A stretch of DNA of 64,000 bases from Pollenia angustigena (taxonomy: Eukaryota > Arthropoda > Insecta > Diptera > Polleniidae). Position numbers and translations under genes: made by a program. The stretch is taken from the NCBI GenBank assembly GCA_930367215.1, contig OV884060.1:204107253-204171252 (forward strand), in the 5' to 3' direction. Below, piece after piece: positions 35,063-46,582 of this stretch (position 1 is its first letter; every line of letters begins with the position of its first letter). Under the pieces are notes generated by a model. It worked only from the letters and a program-made list of their open reading frames with translations, searched no databases and had not been told where the DNA came from.

Positions 35063-35888
35063 GAATTTTAACGCCAAAAAAGAATAGAAAAAAAGTTGCA
35101 TTAAACATTTTCGGTGGAGTTCATATGCCTGAAACTGAAAATCCCAAAGTTAGTATCCCGATTTCAAAATATAAATAATCAAAAAGTAATTTCAATTTTT
35201 GGGAATACAAAATTTTAATTTCAAAAGATTTTGTTATTCGAGCTTAATTCCCAGTTTTTTATATAAATAATAATATAGTTTTGGCTTTAAAAATCGTACG
35301 ATTGATAGCATGGTTGGGCTTTCGGCCATGCGCAAGGATTGTTTTTTTTATGGTATAAAAACACTGGCTTTGCTTACTAAAGCTTCACGTTAAAGACGGC
35401 CTTCGGCCGAGCGCAAAGGTTTTCTTCTCTATGGTATAACGAACACTGGCTTCGCTAACTAAAGCTTCTCTATATAGCAGGCCTTCGGCCGGATGCAAGG
35501 ATTTTCTTCTCTTTGGTATAACGAACACTGGCTTCGCTCATTTAAGCTTTACTACATAGCCGGCCTTCAGCCAGTCGCAAGGGTTTTCTTTTCCATGGTA
35601 TAACGAACACTGGCTTCGCTCAGTAAAGCTTCTCTTTATAGATGGCCTTCGGCCGGGCGCAAGGATTTTTTCCTCTATGGTATAACAAACACCGGCTTCG
35701 CTAACTAAACATCTCTGCATAACCAGCAAGGATTTCCTCTACTTTGGTATAAGAATTCGGTTTTTTATACTATCCCTAGAAACTTTTACTTCGAATTTTA
35801 TAAAATTTGTTTTAAAATGTTTGGGGTGATTTTTCATTTCTTAAAATTTGCATTTTTTTTAGTATACGAAAAATAGCCCCAAAATAAA

Positions 35889-36987
35889 GGCTGTAGGAAA
35901 TATCGCCCAAAGAAAAATGGCCCAAAAAAAAAAATGAAAAATCGCCCAAATGAAGAATCGCCCAAAAGAACATGAAAAATTACCCAAAATGTTATATATG
36001 AAATTTTGCCCAACAAAAACGAAAAAGGGCCCAAAAAAAATGAAAAATGACCCAAAAAGCAAAAACGAATTTTTCCGAAAAAAAATTTAAAATTACCCAA
36101 TTTGCAAAAAAGTGGTTATTATTCATATAAATTTAGTACCATACAAGTGTAAGTTTTATGTAAAAAATTGCATTCTATCTTCAACAGCTGCTCGGCAGTA
36201 AGGACAGTAATACCGGCTGCGCAAACTTCGCTAAGCTTCTCAGCATAGCCGGCCTTCGGCCGGGCGCAAGTATTTTCTCCTCTATGGTAGAACAAGTACC
36301 GGTTTCGCTAAGTAAAGCTTCTAAAATCTGCCTTGTTTTCGAACGAAGGCCATATACGCAGAGAAGCTTTAGTTAGCGAAGCCGGTGTTTGTTATACCAT
36401 AGAGGGGAAATCTTTGCGCCCGGCCGAAGGCCGGCTGAACAGAGAAGCTTTAGTTAGCGAAGCCGGTGTTTGTTATACCATAGAGGAGAAAATCCTTGCG
36501 CCCGGCCGAAGGCCGGCTATAAAGAGAAGCTTTAGTTAGCGAAGCCGGTGTTTGTTATACCATAGAGGAGAAAATCCATGCGCGCGGCCGAAGGCCGGCT
36601 TTGCAGAGAAGCTTTAGTTAGGGCAGCCGGTATATATTATATCCTTGAGGAGAAAATCCTTGCGCCCAAAAGAGTTTTCGTTATATATTTAATATAAACA
36701 CCCAGAGAAAAAACAACAAACTTATTTTTAAATAAATTACAATTATATTAAATAAAGATGGCCCGAAAAAATGGGCTATTTTTCATATAATATTTTTGGG
36801 TGATTTTTCAAAACGAAAAATCACCCAATTTAAAAAACGAGAAATCACCCAATAATAACGAAAAAAAGCCCAAAAATTTTGGGTCACTTTTCATATGAAT
36901 TAAGGCCCAATTTTACATGGAATTTTTTTGGGTGATTTTTCATTTTTTTTTTTTGCCATTTTTCTTTGGGCGATATTTCCTACAGCC
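35889..36987. mobile_element. Foldback family I, copy c (1,099 bp)
   Basis: Nearly identical to copy b over its whole length, so one is a recent relative of the other. Perfect 9-bp duplication CAAAATAAA (35880-35888 and 36988-36996). Core array at about 36210-36670. Inserted in element X. Confidence 0.9.
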
Positions 36988-37389
36988 CAAAATAAAAATT
37001 GTGATTTTATTTGGGGCCAATTTTCATTCCTGGATATTGGGGTAATTTTTCGTTCCACATGAAATGCAAAAACACCCTAACGAAAATATGAAAAATACCC
37101 CCAAAAAACCAAAAAATTTGCCCCAAAATTGCGTGTTGTTGTTGTGTTGTTTTGTATGATACAAAAAAGTAAAAAAAATGCGATAAAGTTTTGACAAATA
37201 ACAAATCTTACCATTTGCGCAAAAAAAAATCGCGACTCTATTTCGCTTATTTTATGTATTTATGCCTGTAGTCATAAAAATATTTTAAATTTAATAAAGG
37301 CTTCAAAACCAAATTTTCTATGAATATTTTCCTTAATAAACGTTTATTGAATTTTATAATCATTTATGAATATAATAAGCAATTATGAT

Positions 37390-38263
37390 TTCCTTGTGAG
37401 GCAAATTTAGACAGTACAGTCTATCTTCTGTCATTGTTGATCCGAGCCATTTTTTTATTCGACGAAAGGTAGGAAATGACCTCCCGCTCGTAGCTTTACT
37501 GACGAGCATTGAAACGCAAATTTTTAATATTTTTCTTAGATTTGGGTAGGTATCTTCACCACAGCTTATTAAAGCATCTACAACGTTATCTGATAGATTT
37601 TAAGATATTTTCCATGTTTGTTGCCAATGCAACAGATCAGGCTCAAATTTAGATGTTAGTAGTTGTTTATCTCTTTTATAAAATATAATCAGCTCATCAG
37701 ATAGTTGTGGTTTTAACAGTTTTGTATCTGTATATGACTTGATTACACTTTGAGGTAGAAGTTTAGGTATGTTCAATACATATGGGATATCTATTGGGAA
37801 AGTTGTTAATAGATCTTCTAAAATAAATTCAATAAGTGGAATGTAACCTTCAACATATTGGATGTGATTATTTCGTTCAAATCTTGTCTTTTCGATAGGA
37901 ACCTCGATTTGAACGCAAATAACTTTAACAAATATTAATTGCACTTTATTGCTTTTAGAAATTGAGTTGTTCGATTTATGGGAATAGCAAGGCGTTTGTT
38001 TCGCATTTCGCAGAAATTTTGAACAGCTCCCTTTTCTGCTGACATCAGAGGACACCCATCTGTTCTACTCCTACACAATTTTTTAGTTCAGGACCAAAAT
38101 TTGTCAAAGCTTTTTGTTGTATGTTGAAATATCTTAAAGATAAGGAAATCTGGCTTTTCCCCGACAAATCCGTGCTTTCGTCAAAAATTATCGAATAGAA
38201 TTTTGATTCATATAACACATAAATATTGCAAATACTAAGGCTTATTAACGCACGCATTATCAA
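37390..38263 (-). pseudogene. hAT transposase relic (DUF4371 + hATC type)
   Basis: Upstream piece: KFYSIIFDESTDLSGKSQIS, LSLRYF, matching the RNase-H-like core with the catalytic D of TTF-type hAT proteins. Middle piece: YVEGYIPLIEFILEDLLTTF. Downstream piece in another frame: VSMLVSKATSGRSFPTFRRI followed by KKWLGSTMTEDRLYCLNL, the hATC dimerisation region. Frameshifts and stops break it, and the N-terminus is missing. Element ends were not identified. Confidence 0.75.
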
Positions 38264-38564
38264 GTCAAACGTTTAGTCTTTGGATATAGATGGCACCTGA
38301 TGGGATTGAATGTAGAATAAAAAGTATTTATTACTAGATGTTTCTTTGGAAATACTTATTGAAAATCGTTAGAGATTCAATAAAAAAAAAGTAAAAAATA
38401 CTTGTTGAAAATTTCGTTAGAGAATCCATAAAAAACAAAAAAAAAACCTTGCTGGGATTTCCAAAAATTTTGTACATTAAAAAAAATATTATAATTGGGA
38501 ATTCTTGTATTATCGAAATTAACAAAACATATTTTTATAATTTACGGGGGAAAATTTCCTTATT

Positions 38565-38581
38565 CCCCCCCCCCCCCCCCC
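38565..38581 (+). repeat. Poly-C run (17 C)
   Basis: Unusual homopolymer of C in a strongly AT-rich setting. Its length may be affected by sequencing error. Confidence 0.7.
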
Positions 38582-38791
38582 TGAATCCGCGCCATGCAAC
38601 CAGTCAAAAGCGCATAGAAACTAGCTTTCCATCAACAATAAATTTCAGTATATTTATCAAAATTGGGAATTTAGCACGTCATTGCGAAATCTTATTAATA
38701 ATGAATTTTCCCAAAAATAACATCATGCTGCTGTTGTCTTATAGTTGAGAGTTCTTCTGTAAACAACGTTGTCAGTCAAACAAAAGTAAAA

Positions 38792-39361
38792 GGGGGGACG
38801 TTTTAAAACCATGATGGCTTTATTGCTCAATTGAATGGGAGATAAAGCCATAATGGCCTAATTGCCCAATCATTGAGAGGTAAGGTCATATTAAAAGTTT
38901 TGCGAAATGAGGGATATAGCCATTTTTTTTTTTTTTTTTGAGAGATAAAGCCATATTATTTCAGAATATTATTATGCATGGTGTAAACATTCTATAAAAG
39001 AGAAAGTCCTTAGTTATCGTTGAAAAACATTTTTTTATTCTTGCGACGCACGCAGGAAAACTTTATTCAGCGAAGCCACCTGCCACGTCCCACTGGAGGA
39101 AAAAACCCCTAAGTACGGCCGCAGGCCGCCACGCAGAAAAACTTAAGTATGCGAAGCCAGATTTCAATACTTAACTTTAGTGTCTCCGGAACTGAAATGA
39201 GAGATAAAGTCATTTTATAAAATTGCTAATGTGAGCTAAGGCCATGATGGCTTTATCTCCCATTCAAATGAAAAAAAAAACAAAAGGCTTCATCTCCCTA
39301 TTGAATGAGAGATAAAGCCATCATGGCCCTATCTCACATGGTATTAAAGCCCCCGCCCCCC
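38792..39361. mobile_element. Foldback family IV (570 bp)
   Basis: Arms are arrays of a 'gggagataaagccat(aatggcc)' phrase in inverted orientation. Terminal G-rich/C-rich ends (GGGGGGACG / GCCCCCGCCCCCC). Flanked by an 8-bp duplication AAGTAAAA (38784-38791 and 39362-39369). The centre (39038-39175) holds two units of a diverged 81-bp version of the core repeat: 'gcaggaaaactttattcagc', 'gaagcc', 'cggccgcaggccg'. Confidence 0.65.
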
Positions 39362-39394
39362 AAGTAAAACAAACAAGTGGTACGGGGTAAGTAA

Positions 39395-41489
39395 TAGGGT
39401 ATTCATTTAATCGACCTTTTGCTTTAATCGGTTAATCGCACGATTAATTAACCGAGGTTTTGGTTTAATCGGTTAATAATCGGCTAATTTTGTTTTTGAT
39501 CGGTTAACCGATTAATAAAGTTTTTTTTATAAATTAAGTAATTTCAGTATATAAAAATTCATTAATTGCTTATTTTTTGGAGTTTATAAGTAATAAAAAA
39601 CAATAACATAGGTACGAAACATAACAATTCTTGAACTAAAACGAGCAAGCAAAAAAAAAAAAACAATTCATTAATGCACAAGGTGTGGTATCAAGTCATA
39701 TCATCATAATATCCTAAACAAAATTTAAAATTGTTTAAAGTAAATATTGTTGTGTTTCAAACAAAATAAAAATTGTAATACTGTGTTCATTGATTCGTCA
39801 TAACTGCATAGTAGAAATCTTAATTATAAGCGGTATCTTACAACAGTCATATCGTTAGCTTAATATACAAACCTGCTAATTCACTTTGAGCACATTTTAC
39901 AGGAGAAAAAAACTTTTTATTTTTCCTATTTGAAGCTTGATAGAAAATTAAAATTACAGTCAGTTTTACACACTTCAAGACTTAAAAAGAAGAAACACTA
40001 CATGCTGGTCGACGAGACGTATCTTTCTCTACCACACGGAATCAAATTCTAAATTTACATAAAAATTGGATTTAGCCGGTTTGCATATTTAGCCGACTAT
40101 ATATATTTCCTGTAATTATTTTAAGACATAAGACTTAATGACTACCTTGTGAAACCCCCAAATATTCACATATGTATACAAAAATAAACTGAGATAATTT
40201 TATTAGTTATTTCAATAGTTAAAGGACATCTTATAAAATAATCTTTTAGAAAAGTAATTTGGTTTAAATGTTTAGGATTAAAGCGATTCTTTTCTTTAGT
40301 TTTGACAAAAGTTGACTTGGAAAAAATTATTTCACTTATCGTAGATGAATATCTAATTTCTCAGTTCTTTTCCAGGATTTCTCTAAACATATAAAATACT
40401 CCATTATGCCATTAGAGCTTTTTAAAATTTTTAACATTGTTTCGGTTAATTCTGTTAAAAGACTGATATGAGAATATATGAGAAGAAACAAATAACTAAA
40501 CACATACATAAAAAAATTCGGGAAACAAAAAAAATGTGTTGGCAATCAAATATTTAACCCATTTTTCGCCACATTCCTGTTGATCGATGAAGAAGATAAA
40601 AAAGCATTAAAAAACATTGTAATTTTAGTCATCGGTCGGCGGAAAATCGATTAAAATGAAGATCACTGAACGGTTTGTATGAAAAAATATTTTCTAAACA
40701 AATACATTTGAGGAGGTCCATAACAAAACGCAATAATTACATTTTTCAAGTTTTTTAATATTTTGATTGAATCCTATTGTACTTGAAATCTATATTACCT
40801 TCATTATAGAGCATTCCAAAACTCAATAACTACACTGCAGATCAATATCAAAAATACTGGCCCAGAGCAAAAGGCAATAATTACACATCTTTGCAATAAA
40901 TCTTTACAAGAAATTTAAAAAAAGTCAACTTGATAAATACTGTAAAACGTAAGGAATTTTTGTTAAGTTAATATCTTTTGCTTTTGTTATGTTAATTGTG
41001 AGTAATATTTTCGTACAATTCATAGCAAAATGAAATAAATACTATGGATTCGGACCAAAACGCAATAATTCCAAATTTGTTATCTAAATAACTTTAAAAC
41101 AAACTGTCAGATAAAATAATTAATTTGTGATTAATATTATTTTTTGTAGACAATAATACTTCAATAATTGTTTTTTAAAAAAATTATGTGCTACTTACTT
41201 CAATTACATTTTGTCGTTTATCCAAAAAAATGTTATGGTGTAATTATTGCGTTTTGTTATGGACCTCCTCATTTGGTATATTAGACGAAACAAATAATTA
41301 AAAACACAAAAAAATATGTTATAATACTACAAAATATTGAAAATTTTGTTACTTCGGTTAATCGGTTAATCGACTGAAATTAACCGGTTTAATCGTTAAT
41401 CGAAAAAAGCCAATTTGAAATTAACCGATCAGTTAATCGGGTAGTAATTAATCGGTTAACCGGTTGACGGTTAACCGAAAAATACCCTA
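39395..41489. mobile_element. hAT-type non-autonomous element 1 (2.1 kb)
   Basis: Ends TAGGGTATT / AATACCCTA with a perfect 8-bp duplication GTAAGTAA (39387-39394 and 41490-41497). Dense subterminal 'atcggttaat' / 'attaaccgat' motifs at both ends. No transposase frame. It carries the nested MITE 40711-41269. Confidence 0.85.
40711..41269. mobile_element. 559-bp MITE with internal phrase copies
   Basis: Perfect inverted termini AGGAGGTCCATAACAAAACG plus CAATAATTAC, flanked by CATTTG on both sides (6 bp; exact length ambiguous). The terminal phrase 'aaaacgcaataatt' recurs inside at about 40870 and 41055. Confidence 0.75.
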
Positions 41490-41889
41490 GTAAGTAATTA
41501 ATAACATTATCTCTCTCATTAGAAAATCAAGCGGACAGGTGTCTGTCTGCTATTTTTTAGAAATTCGGCTCTTTTGTGGAGTAAAGAAAATTACAGAATT
41601 TAATAAAATAACTGAATATTCCTTTGTTTTAACGGAATATTCAGATTTTTTGATAGTTAATTTATATAAAATAACTGAATAAAAGTAGACCGGTTTTTAA
41701 CTGCATTTTCATTTATTTTATATTACAATTTCAGTTAATTGTACGTACAGAATATTGTGAGTGTATGGCAACTTTTGTTGCCATTTTATTGCTTGTGATG
41801 CTTTAAACTTCTATTCGGCTCACGTGATATTCGATAATTAATATATTTTTTTATAATTTAAGATCTTAAAAATTATTTTTATAATATAA

Positions 41890-42304
41890 AACAAGTAAGA
41901 AAGTATAGTCGGTCAAGCCCGACCATATGATACCCTACACCACAGTATTTAAAAACACATCATGGTTATGTGTCCATATAAGTATGGATTTATCAATGTT
42001 TATAAACTTCATTAAAATTGGTTTGAAAGTTTGTGAGAGGCAGAAATTGCCCCCTACCTCCCCTCGTGGTCCTATTTATTGAAAAATGCATACCTTTTGT
42101 GTCCACATAGATATGGTTCTATCTATGTTTTAAATTTCATTAACATCGGTTTGATAGTTACTTAGAGGAAGAAATTTCTCTCCCTATCATCCCTCGTGGT
42201 CCTACGATTCAGCCCATTTTAAATAGGCTTGGTCCTTGGTCCTTGTGACACACATCAGCACAAATGTATAATACCCTCTCCACTATTGTGGTGTGGGTAT
42301 AAAT
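41890..42304 (-). repeat. Dispersed repeat family R1, copy 2 (short)
   Basis: Same ends as copy 1 (ACAAGTAAGAAAGTATAGTC; ATTGTGGTGTGGGTATAAA), with only about 415 bp between them. Confidence 0.7.
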
Positions 42305-43014
42305 ACATATTATTTTAGTTTCTGAACAAAATTTTGCCGACAGGTATTATAAAAATGTTGGTTTGAACCTTTTTAAAATATAAGATAAGAAAGTATTCGA
42401 ATAAAAAGTGTGTTTACCCTTTTTAACATCACTATTATTATGATTGCTTATTTTCCTTTTTCTTTATGTATTTTTAAAGAACAATTCGTTTTTTAAAACA
42501 TAAAAAAAACTAATTGCAAAATAATAAAAAATAATTAAAGAGAATATCTGCATTTGCCTCTGAAGGCATTCATTTAAATCAGGGATGATAAATGAGAAAA
42601 CCAATATCGTACTAACGAACTTTTAAAACCGTACGTTTAAGACCCCAATAGTACTAAATAATTTTTTTCTTTTTTTTTTATAAAAGAAATAGTTTTTCGG
42701 TTAAGCGGCCCATAAACTTGCAATATTATTGAATATGATATTCCCCCTATTATTTTCATTTTGTCCAATATAAGGCAATAAGTGGCACAATGGTTTCAAT
42801 TTAAATATTGCTCAACTTTCATTCACGACAAAGGTGACATAACCTATAGGAATAATATAAACAGCATTGTACAATGTTGCCAACACATTTCACTTTCTTT
42901 TATTTGTGCAATAAAAATCAAAAGTATTTTGGTTGTTGCCAATATATTGTACCACCTTCGAAAATCACATACACATTGTCGATACAATCGTACAATACGT
43001 AAAATTTAACAATT

Positions 43015-43281
43015 TTATATCAAGTGTATGAGCCGCTTTAGACTTGAAACAGTTGGCTCATATAGTTCATTTTGTTCCTTGGTTTTTATAATATTTCGGC
43101 AAGCAAATTTTCTTTCCACAGTCGCCGAAGATTCTGGAATGGAAAATATTCCTTTGGTTATCATACTAAGCGCTCGAAACATTAACTGATCTAATTCAAT
43201 TTTCATTGTGGTCAGTTTGGACCAAAAAACAAAAATATTTTCCTTTTTTTTAAGTTTTCTAAAGCATCTATCAATATCCAA
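43015..43281 (-). pseudogene. hATC dimerisation-domain relic
   Basis: The minus strand reads IFSIPESSATVERKFACRNI then IKTKEQNELYEPTVSSLKRL, matching the hATC signature (x-IPASSAxVERxFS...N.L.P..V..L). It is the C-terminal tail of a hAT transposase inside element 42580-44500. Upstream coding sequence is decayed. Confidence 0.8.
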
Positions 43282-43757
43282 CAGAGCTAGAAACTCATTG
43301 TAAATAGTATCATAATTTGCACTTTAATTTAGAAATATTTTTAGTAAAAGCTGTACTATACTCGTTTTTACTGAAAGCACATTTTCTGGAGTAAATTTTG
43401 CTGGCTTGTTTAAAATTTCGTCGTCGAAGTTAACTTTATTTCTTAAAGCTTCGCAAAATTTATAAATATTGTAAAATACTTTCAATGTTATTTCTGGATA
43501 TATTAATATCTACGATATATAAATATCGTTAAGTGGCAGATGATTTTCTTCAAATCTTATAATTCGAATTTGTCTTAAAATTCATTTAAAAAAACTGCGC
43601 CTCATTTGACGAAACAAAAATTTTAAGCGTTTTAAAAATATGTGCTTGCGAGAATATTGAGATGGCATTTCCAAATTTATTGTGTTTACAATTTCAATCT
43701 GTACTGCAGAAAGAGAAAAGACATTTTATAAGCTGGAGAAGAAAGTCCGGATATAAT

Positions 43758-43967
43758 CAGGGGTGTGCTGGAAATCGAAAACGAAAAACGCAAGAATTTG
43801 GAAGCTGTTTTTAATACACTTTAAATCTAATTTTTATTATAAAACTCTGTTAAATAGATAAATATTTCTATAATATTTGTCATAAAATTCTTTCATTTCA
43901 GAAATCTTATTAAAAACGACTTTTAAAATTTTTGCGTTTTACGTTTTCGATTTCCAGCACATCCCTG
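43758..43967. mobile_element. 210-bp hAT-like MITE
   Basis: Ends CAGGGGTGTGCTGGAAATCG / CGATTTCCAGCACATCCCTG. Flanks gatataat and aataaaat are only partly alike, so the duplication has decayed. Confidence 0.65.
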
Positions 43968-44620
43968 AATAAAATTTATTTTAGCGCTTGTAAAATCTCC
44001 TTTAAAATCATTTAGAGTAAACAAATAATGGCGTGACAACCAGCTGTCTCTTCTACTAGAACTTTAGCAGAAGTAGTTTCCTATATCTTTGAAGAACTTT
44101 TTAATATCATCAGAAAATGCAAGCTTATATGCTGCTGCTGATACTTGATTTTGAATGTGGTATATGCAATCGTCCAATGAACAATTCACGATGTTAATAG
44201 AATGCAGTGTTTGGTGCAAATGCTCTTGCAAAAGAGCAAATGCAAAATATCATAGCTGTTTTATTTAATCCAACAACAAAATACATAGAGCTTCCGTTAA
44301 ATTTCATAAAAAAGCTACGAAATTTAGCATTTTCTATTTCGCAAGACCATTTGCAACAAACAACGAACTCCGTTTATATTCATTGGACAGTAAATACGAG
44401 TTGCCATTTTAAAGCAAATAACAATAGGTTTGAAAATTTTTGAAATAGTACTAAACGAGCCACAAAAGTACAATTATTTGTACCAACTTTATCAACCGTG
44501 ATTTAAATCATATAAAATTTTTTTTAAATATTGAACAATATAAACTTAAAATGGTTGTCTAAAATAAAAAAAAAAAATTAATAAAATGTATTAACCATTT
44601 CATTATTAATAAATAACACA

Positions 44621-45326
44621 TTTTTATACCCACACCACAATAGTGGAGAGGGTATTATGCATTTGTGCTGATGTGTGTAACGCCTTAAAATATTGGTCCT
44701 AGACCCACCTTAAAGTATACCGATCGTCTTAGAATCACTTTCTAAGTCGAACTAACGATGTCCGTCCGGCTGGCTGGCTGTCCATGTAACCTTGTGCGCA
44801 AAGTACAGGTCGCAATTTTGGAGATAATTTGATGAAATTTGGGTCATAGGTTTTTATAGGCACAAGGACTAAGCCTATTGAAAATGGGCCGAATCGTAGG
44901 ACCACGAGGGAAGATAGGGGGAAATTTCTTCCTCTCAGAAACTATCAAACCGATTTTAATGAAATTTAAAACATAGATAGAACCATTTCTATATGGACAC
45001 AAAATGTATAAATTTTTAAAAAATCGGACCACTAGGGGAGATAGGGGCAATTTCTGCCTCTCAAACCGATTTTAATGAAATTTAAAACATAGATAGATCC
45101 ATATCTATATGAACACATTAGCTATACAGTTTTTCAAAAATAGGATCACAAGGGGAGGTAGGGGGCAATTTCTGCCTCTCACAAACTTTCAAACCGATTT
45201 GCATGAAGTTTATAAACATAGATAAATCCATATTTACATGGACACATAAGCATGATGTGTTTTTAAATACTGTGGTGTAGGGTATCATATGGTCGGGCTT
45301 GACCGACTATACTTTCTTACTTGTTT
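44621..45326 (+). repeat. Dispersed repeat family R1, copy 3
   Basis: TTTTTATACCCACACCACAA at one end, GACCGACTATACTTTCTTAC at the other. Three internal units of about 119-126 bp. Confidence 0.75.
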
Positions 45327-45500
45327 TCATTTACGAATACTACTTTAGCAAATTATCCTTTAATATGGCTAATTAATCATAAATAAGTTTTTTAAGGATG
45401 ATATATGTTAAGTTTATTCTTATCAACTGTCAAAATAAAAAAAGTTTCTATCAGCCTTTGACATAAATAACTTAACATTTATAATTATGCACATTTATAC

Positions 45501-46509
45501 GGTGGGGTGTCATAAGGCCATGGGACATAAAGCCATATGGCGTCAAGTCCCATTCCATTGAGACATAAAGGCATATGCCATTAAGTCTCAATATAATGGG
45601 ACTTATCGCCATAAATTTTTTCCGAAAAATTAGACATAAAGTCATATTTTTGATAATGACTGCATGTCACCCTATTTCATGTAAAAAATGCATTGTTGTT
45701 TCATGTCGCCCTGTTTTATGTCAAAAATGGCGTTATGAACTAAGTCCCCAATGAACTTTCTCCTCTATGGTATAAAAAACTGGCTTCGCTAACTAAAGTT
45801 TCTCTGCATAGCCGGCCTGCGGCCGGACAAGAGGTTTTTCTCCACTATGGTATAACAAAGACCGGCTTCGCTAATTAAAGCTTCTCTGCATGGATTTTCT
45901 CCTCGATGGTACAACAAACACCGGCTTCGCTAACTAAAGCTTCTCTGCGTATTCGGCCTTGTTATACCAAAAAGGAGAATTTTCTCGCGCTCGCCCAAAA
46001 GCCGGCTATATAGAGAAGCTTTAATAAGCGAAGCCGGTGTTTGTTATACCATGGTGGAGAACATTCTTGCGATCGGCCAAAGGCCGGCTATACAGAGAAG
46101 AAGAGTTATACCATATAAGCATTTGTAAGTCCCAATTTACACTAGGGACATTTCTTGCCGGACATTTTTTGAATTCTCTTTTAATCTTACCAGAAGCGTT
46201 TACATATGAAACATTAGAAGTCAGACAGAAATTAATACTTGTATGTAAACTACGAAAAGTAAGAAAGGGAAATGAAAAAATGTCCAGTACAGATAGTCAT
46301 GTACTACACACTCTACCTTTTCGACCCCTCGCCTTCAAACTTCGTCTGTCCGGCAAGAAATGTCCCTAGTGTAAATTGGGACTAACGCAAAACATCAAAT
46401 GGGACATAAAACCATAATGGCTTTATGTCCCATTCTACTAAAATTGATATGAGACTTAAGGCCATATAAAATTATGGCTTTATGTCCTATGGCCTTGTGA
46501 CACCCCACC
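45501..46509. mobile_element. Foldback family III (1,009 bp)
   Basis: Termini GGTGGGGTGTCATAAGGCCA and, inverted, GGTGGGGTGTCACAAGGCCA. Perfect 9-bp duplication CATTTATAC (45492-45500 and 46510-46518). Arms repeat the phrase 'atgggacataaagccata'. The centre is a head-to-head 82-bp core array (about 45750-46115). A MITE (46128-46383) sits next to the core. Confidence 0.85.
46128..46383. mobile_element. MITE with AGTCCCAATTTACACTAGG ends, copy 2
   Basis: 256 bp, same family as 24462-24696, nested in foldback III. Confidence 0.75.
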
Positions 46510-46582
46510 CATTTATACATATTTAAATAAATAAAATGAAAATAATTAGTATTGTGGTTATTTTGTTGAACTATTTATGGTT

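Larger units (their letters stand above)
32495..37160. mobile_element. Foldback family II, element X (right end lost), interrupted by Y and I-c
   Basis: The left terminus is GGCGCTGCGAAATTTGGCCCC-like at 32495. The left arm to 32697 continues, after element Y, at 35063 ('gaattttaacgcc..'), as shown by alignment with Y's own arm. It carries 82-bp core repeats (35330-35760) and 'ATGAAAAAT-NNCCCCAAA' phrase arrays. It matches Y inverted as far as the 'gcgtgttgttgttgtgt' segment near 37130, after which the terminus is missing. Confidence 0.65.
42580..44500. mobile_element. hAT element 2 with transposase relic (1.9 kb)
   Basis: Ends CAGGGATGATAAA and, inverted, CACGGTTGATAAA, with a perfect 8-bp duplication ATTTAAAT (42572-42579 and 44501-44508). 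Carries an hATC relic on the minus strand (43015-43281) and a small MITE (43758-43967). The rest of the transposase is not readable. Confidence 0.8.

Noticed and set aside
27312..36062. Phe/Trp-rich short frames such as those at 27312-27554 and 35859-36062
   Set aside because: They are translations of the foldback phrase arrays, with biased composition only.
33971..36539. Short plus-strand frames with repeated REALVSEAGVCYTI
   Set aside because: They are translations of the 82-bp core repeat. 82 is not a multiple of three, so the frame cannot be kept along the array.
32760..37140. CRISPR-like array of short repeats
   Set aside because: Short phrases recur without fixed spacers and sit symmetrically within terminal inverted repeats of eukaryotic transposons.
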